NCBI GenBank assembly: GCA_021806055.1
Contig: JAJZYE010000027.1
Location: 1 to 8,668 of the forward strand
Reading direction: 5' to 3'
Origin: Actinomycetes bacterium
Lineage (GTDB): Bacteria > Actinomycetota > Acidimicrobiia > Acidimicrobiales > RAAP-2
Length of the DNA stretch: 8,668 nt
Shown here: in pieces, positions 8,101 to 8,668 of the stretch
Numbering within the stretch: the first letter of the stretch is position 1
How the letters are laid out: each line of letters opens with the position of its first letter
Translations under genes and position numbers: made by a program
Notes under the pieces: generated by a model
Told to the model about the DNA's origin: nothing
The model's input: the letters and a program-made list of their open reading frames with translations, nothing else
Database searches by the model: none

Positions 8101-8668
8101 TGGTCAGAGCCACCGACCAGGTGCTCGGGCTGCTGTAGGTGAGGGTGATGGGGAGGTTCACGCCGGCGACCGTGATGTCGAGCGCGGCGCTCGCGGCGAG
8201 CGCGCCGGTCGCGTCACTGAGCGTGACGCTACCCGAGAGGGTGACGCCGTTGCCCAGGGTCACCGGGCTGGAGGACGGGAGGCTGAGAGTGAGCGATCCG
8301 CTCACCGCGCCGGCGTTGTCGTCGATGACCCCGGTCCACTGGGGGGCGACGCTCGATCCGAAGAACGTCACGCCACTCTGCGTGGTGGCGAGTGACAGGG
8401 ACCAGTCGTTCGCGTCGCTGTAGGTGAGGGCCCCGGTGAGCGAGAGGTTGGAGAAAAGCGAGAGCCCGCTACCCAGGGCGATCGTCACCGAGCCGGTGCA
8501 GCTGGTGGACGCGGCGCTCAGCGACGAGGCCGAGAAGGAGAAGGGCCCGAGGTTGAAGGCACCGCCGGTGGCGGTGGTGGGACACGTCACCGAGTGCGCG
8601 ACGGGCGCGCCCGGTGTGGCGGGCGTCCCGGCGCGGGCCACGTGCGCCTGACGGGCCACGTCGCCAGC
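5198..8668 (-). CDS. Giant Ser/Thr/Gly-rich beta-repeat extracellular protein, N-terminus cut by window edge
   Basis: I do not recognise a named family. The minus-strand frame is open to the right edge, so the true start and any signal peptide lie outside; numbering here is from the GTG at 8659 (1,153 residues). The sequence is almost wholly alternating hydrophobic and Ser/Thr/Gly residues with Asn-Gly or Asp turns, which indicates many short beta strands and no helices. About 95-residue tandem repeats fill roughly residues 40-312; looser copies of the hydrophobic-Thr/Ser/Val-Tyr turn recur at Tyr394, 433, 481, 559 and 634. Ten Cys fall in close pairs (26/54, 349/365, 719/756, 1003/1007, 1103/1115), as expected for an exported protein with disulfides. 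Basic residues are nearly absent: Lys only at 874, Arg only at 3, 9, 1068, 1095 and 1114, against about 35 acidic residues. The last 90 residues are aromatic-rich (CSGTWYEPWTWRC) and may be a separate domain. No sortase motif or C-terminal membrane anchor is seen. It is the upstream partner of the Fn3/OmpA-like gene. Likely roles are adhesin, sheath or surface layer, all by inference. Confidence 0.88.
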   Translation of the reverse strand, partial: AGDVARQAHVARAGTPATPGAPVAHSVTCPTTATGGAFNLGPFSFSASSLSAASTSCTGSVTIALGSGLSLFSNLSLTGALTYSDANDWSLSLATTQSGVTFFGSSVAPQWTGVIDDNAGAVSGSLTLSLPSSSPVTLGNGVTLSGSVTLSDATGALAASAALDITVAGVNLPITLTYSSPSTWSVALTNATLPIGPTGTSVDLTVTGTLADSAGTLSGSLSAAVPSTSPVTIIAGVSFWGSLSFSFTSASSTFTGSATLDVGTLSLPVSFTYTNPTDWSATITVTGSPAGFSVAPNFTIPLSSLTGSVSYGYVNGNDFPTLQWSVTASLAPITLVSGVVSLSGTTLSIATCPPPLTGYQGQPVSSPCPSAAVGTFVFLNGTLNLTFPGLGAQSLTYAANVNLATGGFDLSATMPGPITVVANVLSISAPSFQLSYNDPGFATPGPALTLNGLGSAGGFQLLISATASLSFAGTSVTIPVSLVYDPSGLAVVADFTPAFSLGSTGASINTLAFTTAAATLALNGVSVNVPADTFILGGSLSLPSFIQTYLGTNSSIAIDVTYSSPSDFAVNATFPMSVPISASSEFSFTFGDLVLSAGVSPSQGAYLSLSESGQLTISGAAAGGTDQTINVTLALTYQSSGNQLLFSISGSGWNNAFGYSGLDITTIGIQAGVSLTPPVPTPSFGFTASGVLPASLTSDLGIGTGASVPLSFTMNISDVSPCLAVAIGSDAPGAPSVINIGSGVLTASYATFVAAPSGCSVAGTTIAPGFSVAFNGTFVGVAVTFNATLTLSPFSFSGTASVSGFSVGPFTLQNAYVSVTIGSSFSLVFSGGIELNGPSNQVTVSGDISSNGTFNLSGTANINLAGFSMAVTVNANKYSFSFFGVTFSGVSVTASASVSLLGSSVSIEGSFGPAPGGGVQTQLMGNATFSPGGFNLGNVNFDLSISPTQQLFTASANVNLGGIFTGSISGTLNHVNNTVGFNFSLATSFNLGPLVAISGTLDIGNCSGACTTTTAMGASISGSVTWDGHTYGFSAIAVNPTWSFNFTSTGSINAISGVVDTGLVEYVAAFRGNYYVNISSSSPYVSLSSGFNAQIYARGGSVQTTCSGTWYEPWTWRCNSYVAWGGWSNLVSVGASVNTAGQFSATYLGHTYTVNL
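7724..8542 (-). repeat. 95-residue (285-bp) tandem repeats in the giant protein
   Basis: The marker TYSDANDWS (residues 79-87), TYSSPSTWS (174-182) and TYTNPTDWS (269-277) recurs at exactly 95 residues. A second marker, GAVSGSL with SSSPVT (from 117) and GTLSGSL with STSPVT (from 212), has the same offset. In the DNA the plus-strand string GTAGGTGA sits at 7850, 8135 and 8420, each 285 bp apart. The copies are diverged at most other positions, so the duplication is old. About 2.7 units are recognisable; the outer limits are approximate. Confidence 0.85.

Noticed and set aside
7854..8651. Three plus-strand open frames of equal length in a row opposite the giant protein
   Set aside because: They are bounded by a TAG on the opposite strand of the recurring Tyr codon context, so they simply reflect the 285-bp repeat of the minus-strand gene.
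5198..8668. Sortase-anchored adhesin
   Set aside because: The C-terminus ends in GHTYTVNL with no LPxTG-like motif, no hydrophobic helix and no basic tail.

Overview
The window is high-GC DNA (by eye about two thirds G+C or more) with the GTG starts and strong codon bias of an actinobacterium. An uncultured member of Acidimicrobiia or a related high-GC actinobacterial lineage is my best guess, by inference from protein style only. No rRNA, tRNA, CRISPR array, insertion sequence or integrase is visible. There is no gene-free stretch over 300 bases; the largest gap is the divergent region at about 1788-2019, part of which is probably coding.

Layout: (1) 1-1787, minus strand, is the N-terminal three quarters of a P-type ATPase of the proton-pump (P3A) type, cut by the left edge. 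(2) 1788-2019 is a divergent control region that also holds the unresolved 5' end of the next gene. (3) 2020-3399, plus strand, is a DUF2079 polytopic membrane protein, probably a GT-C-like enzyme. (4) 3396-3908, minus strand, is a small integral membrane protein of an unnamed family; its stop codon shares one CTAG palindrome with the stop of the DUF2079 gene. (5) 3944-5197, minus strand, is a secreted protein with three fibronectin type III domains and a degenerate OmpA-like C-terminus. (6) 5198 to the right edge, minus strand, is a very large Ser/Thr/Gly-rich all-beta protein whose N-terminus is cut off.

The last two genes abut exactly (TAG immediately followed by ATG) and look like one translationally coupled export unit. 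One partner is a giant beta-repeat surface or matrix protein with almost no Lys or Arg; the other is an Fn3 spacer protein that may sit on the cell wall. This pair is the most interesting content of the window. The small membrane protein downstream has its own apparent leaderless promoter, so it need not belong to that unit. The DUF2079 protein and the proton pump are divergently oriented and have no evident mechanistic link to the surface pair. A proton pump beside a charge-poor secreted protein would suit an acid-tolerant organism, but that is inference.
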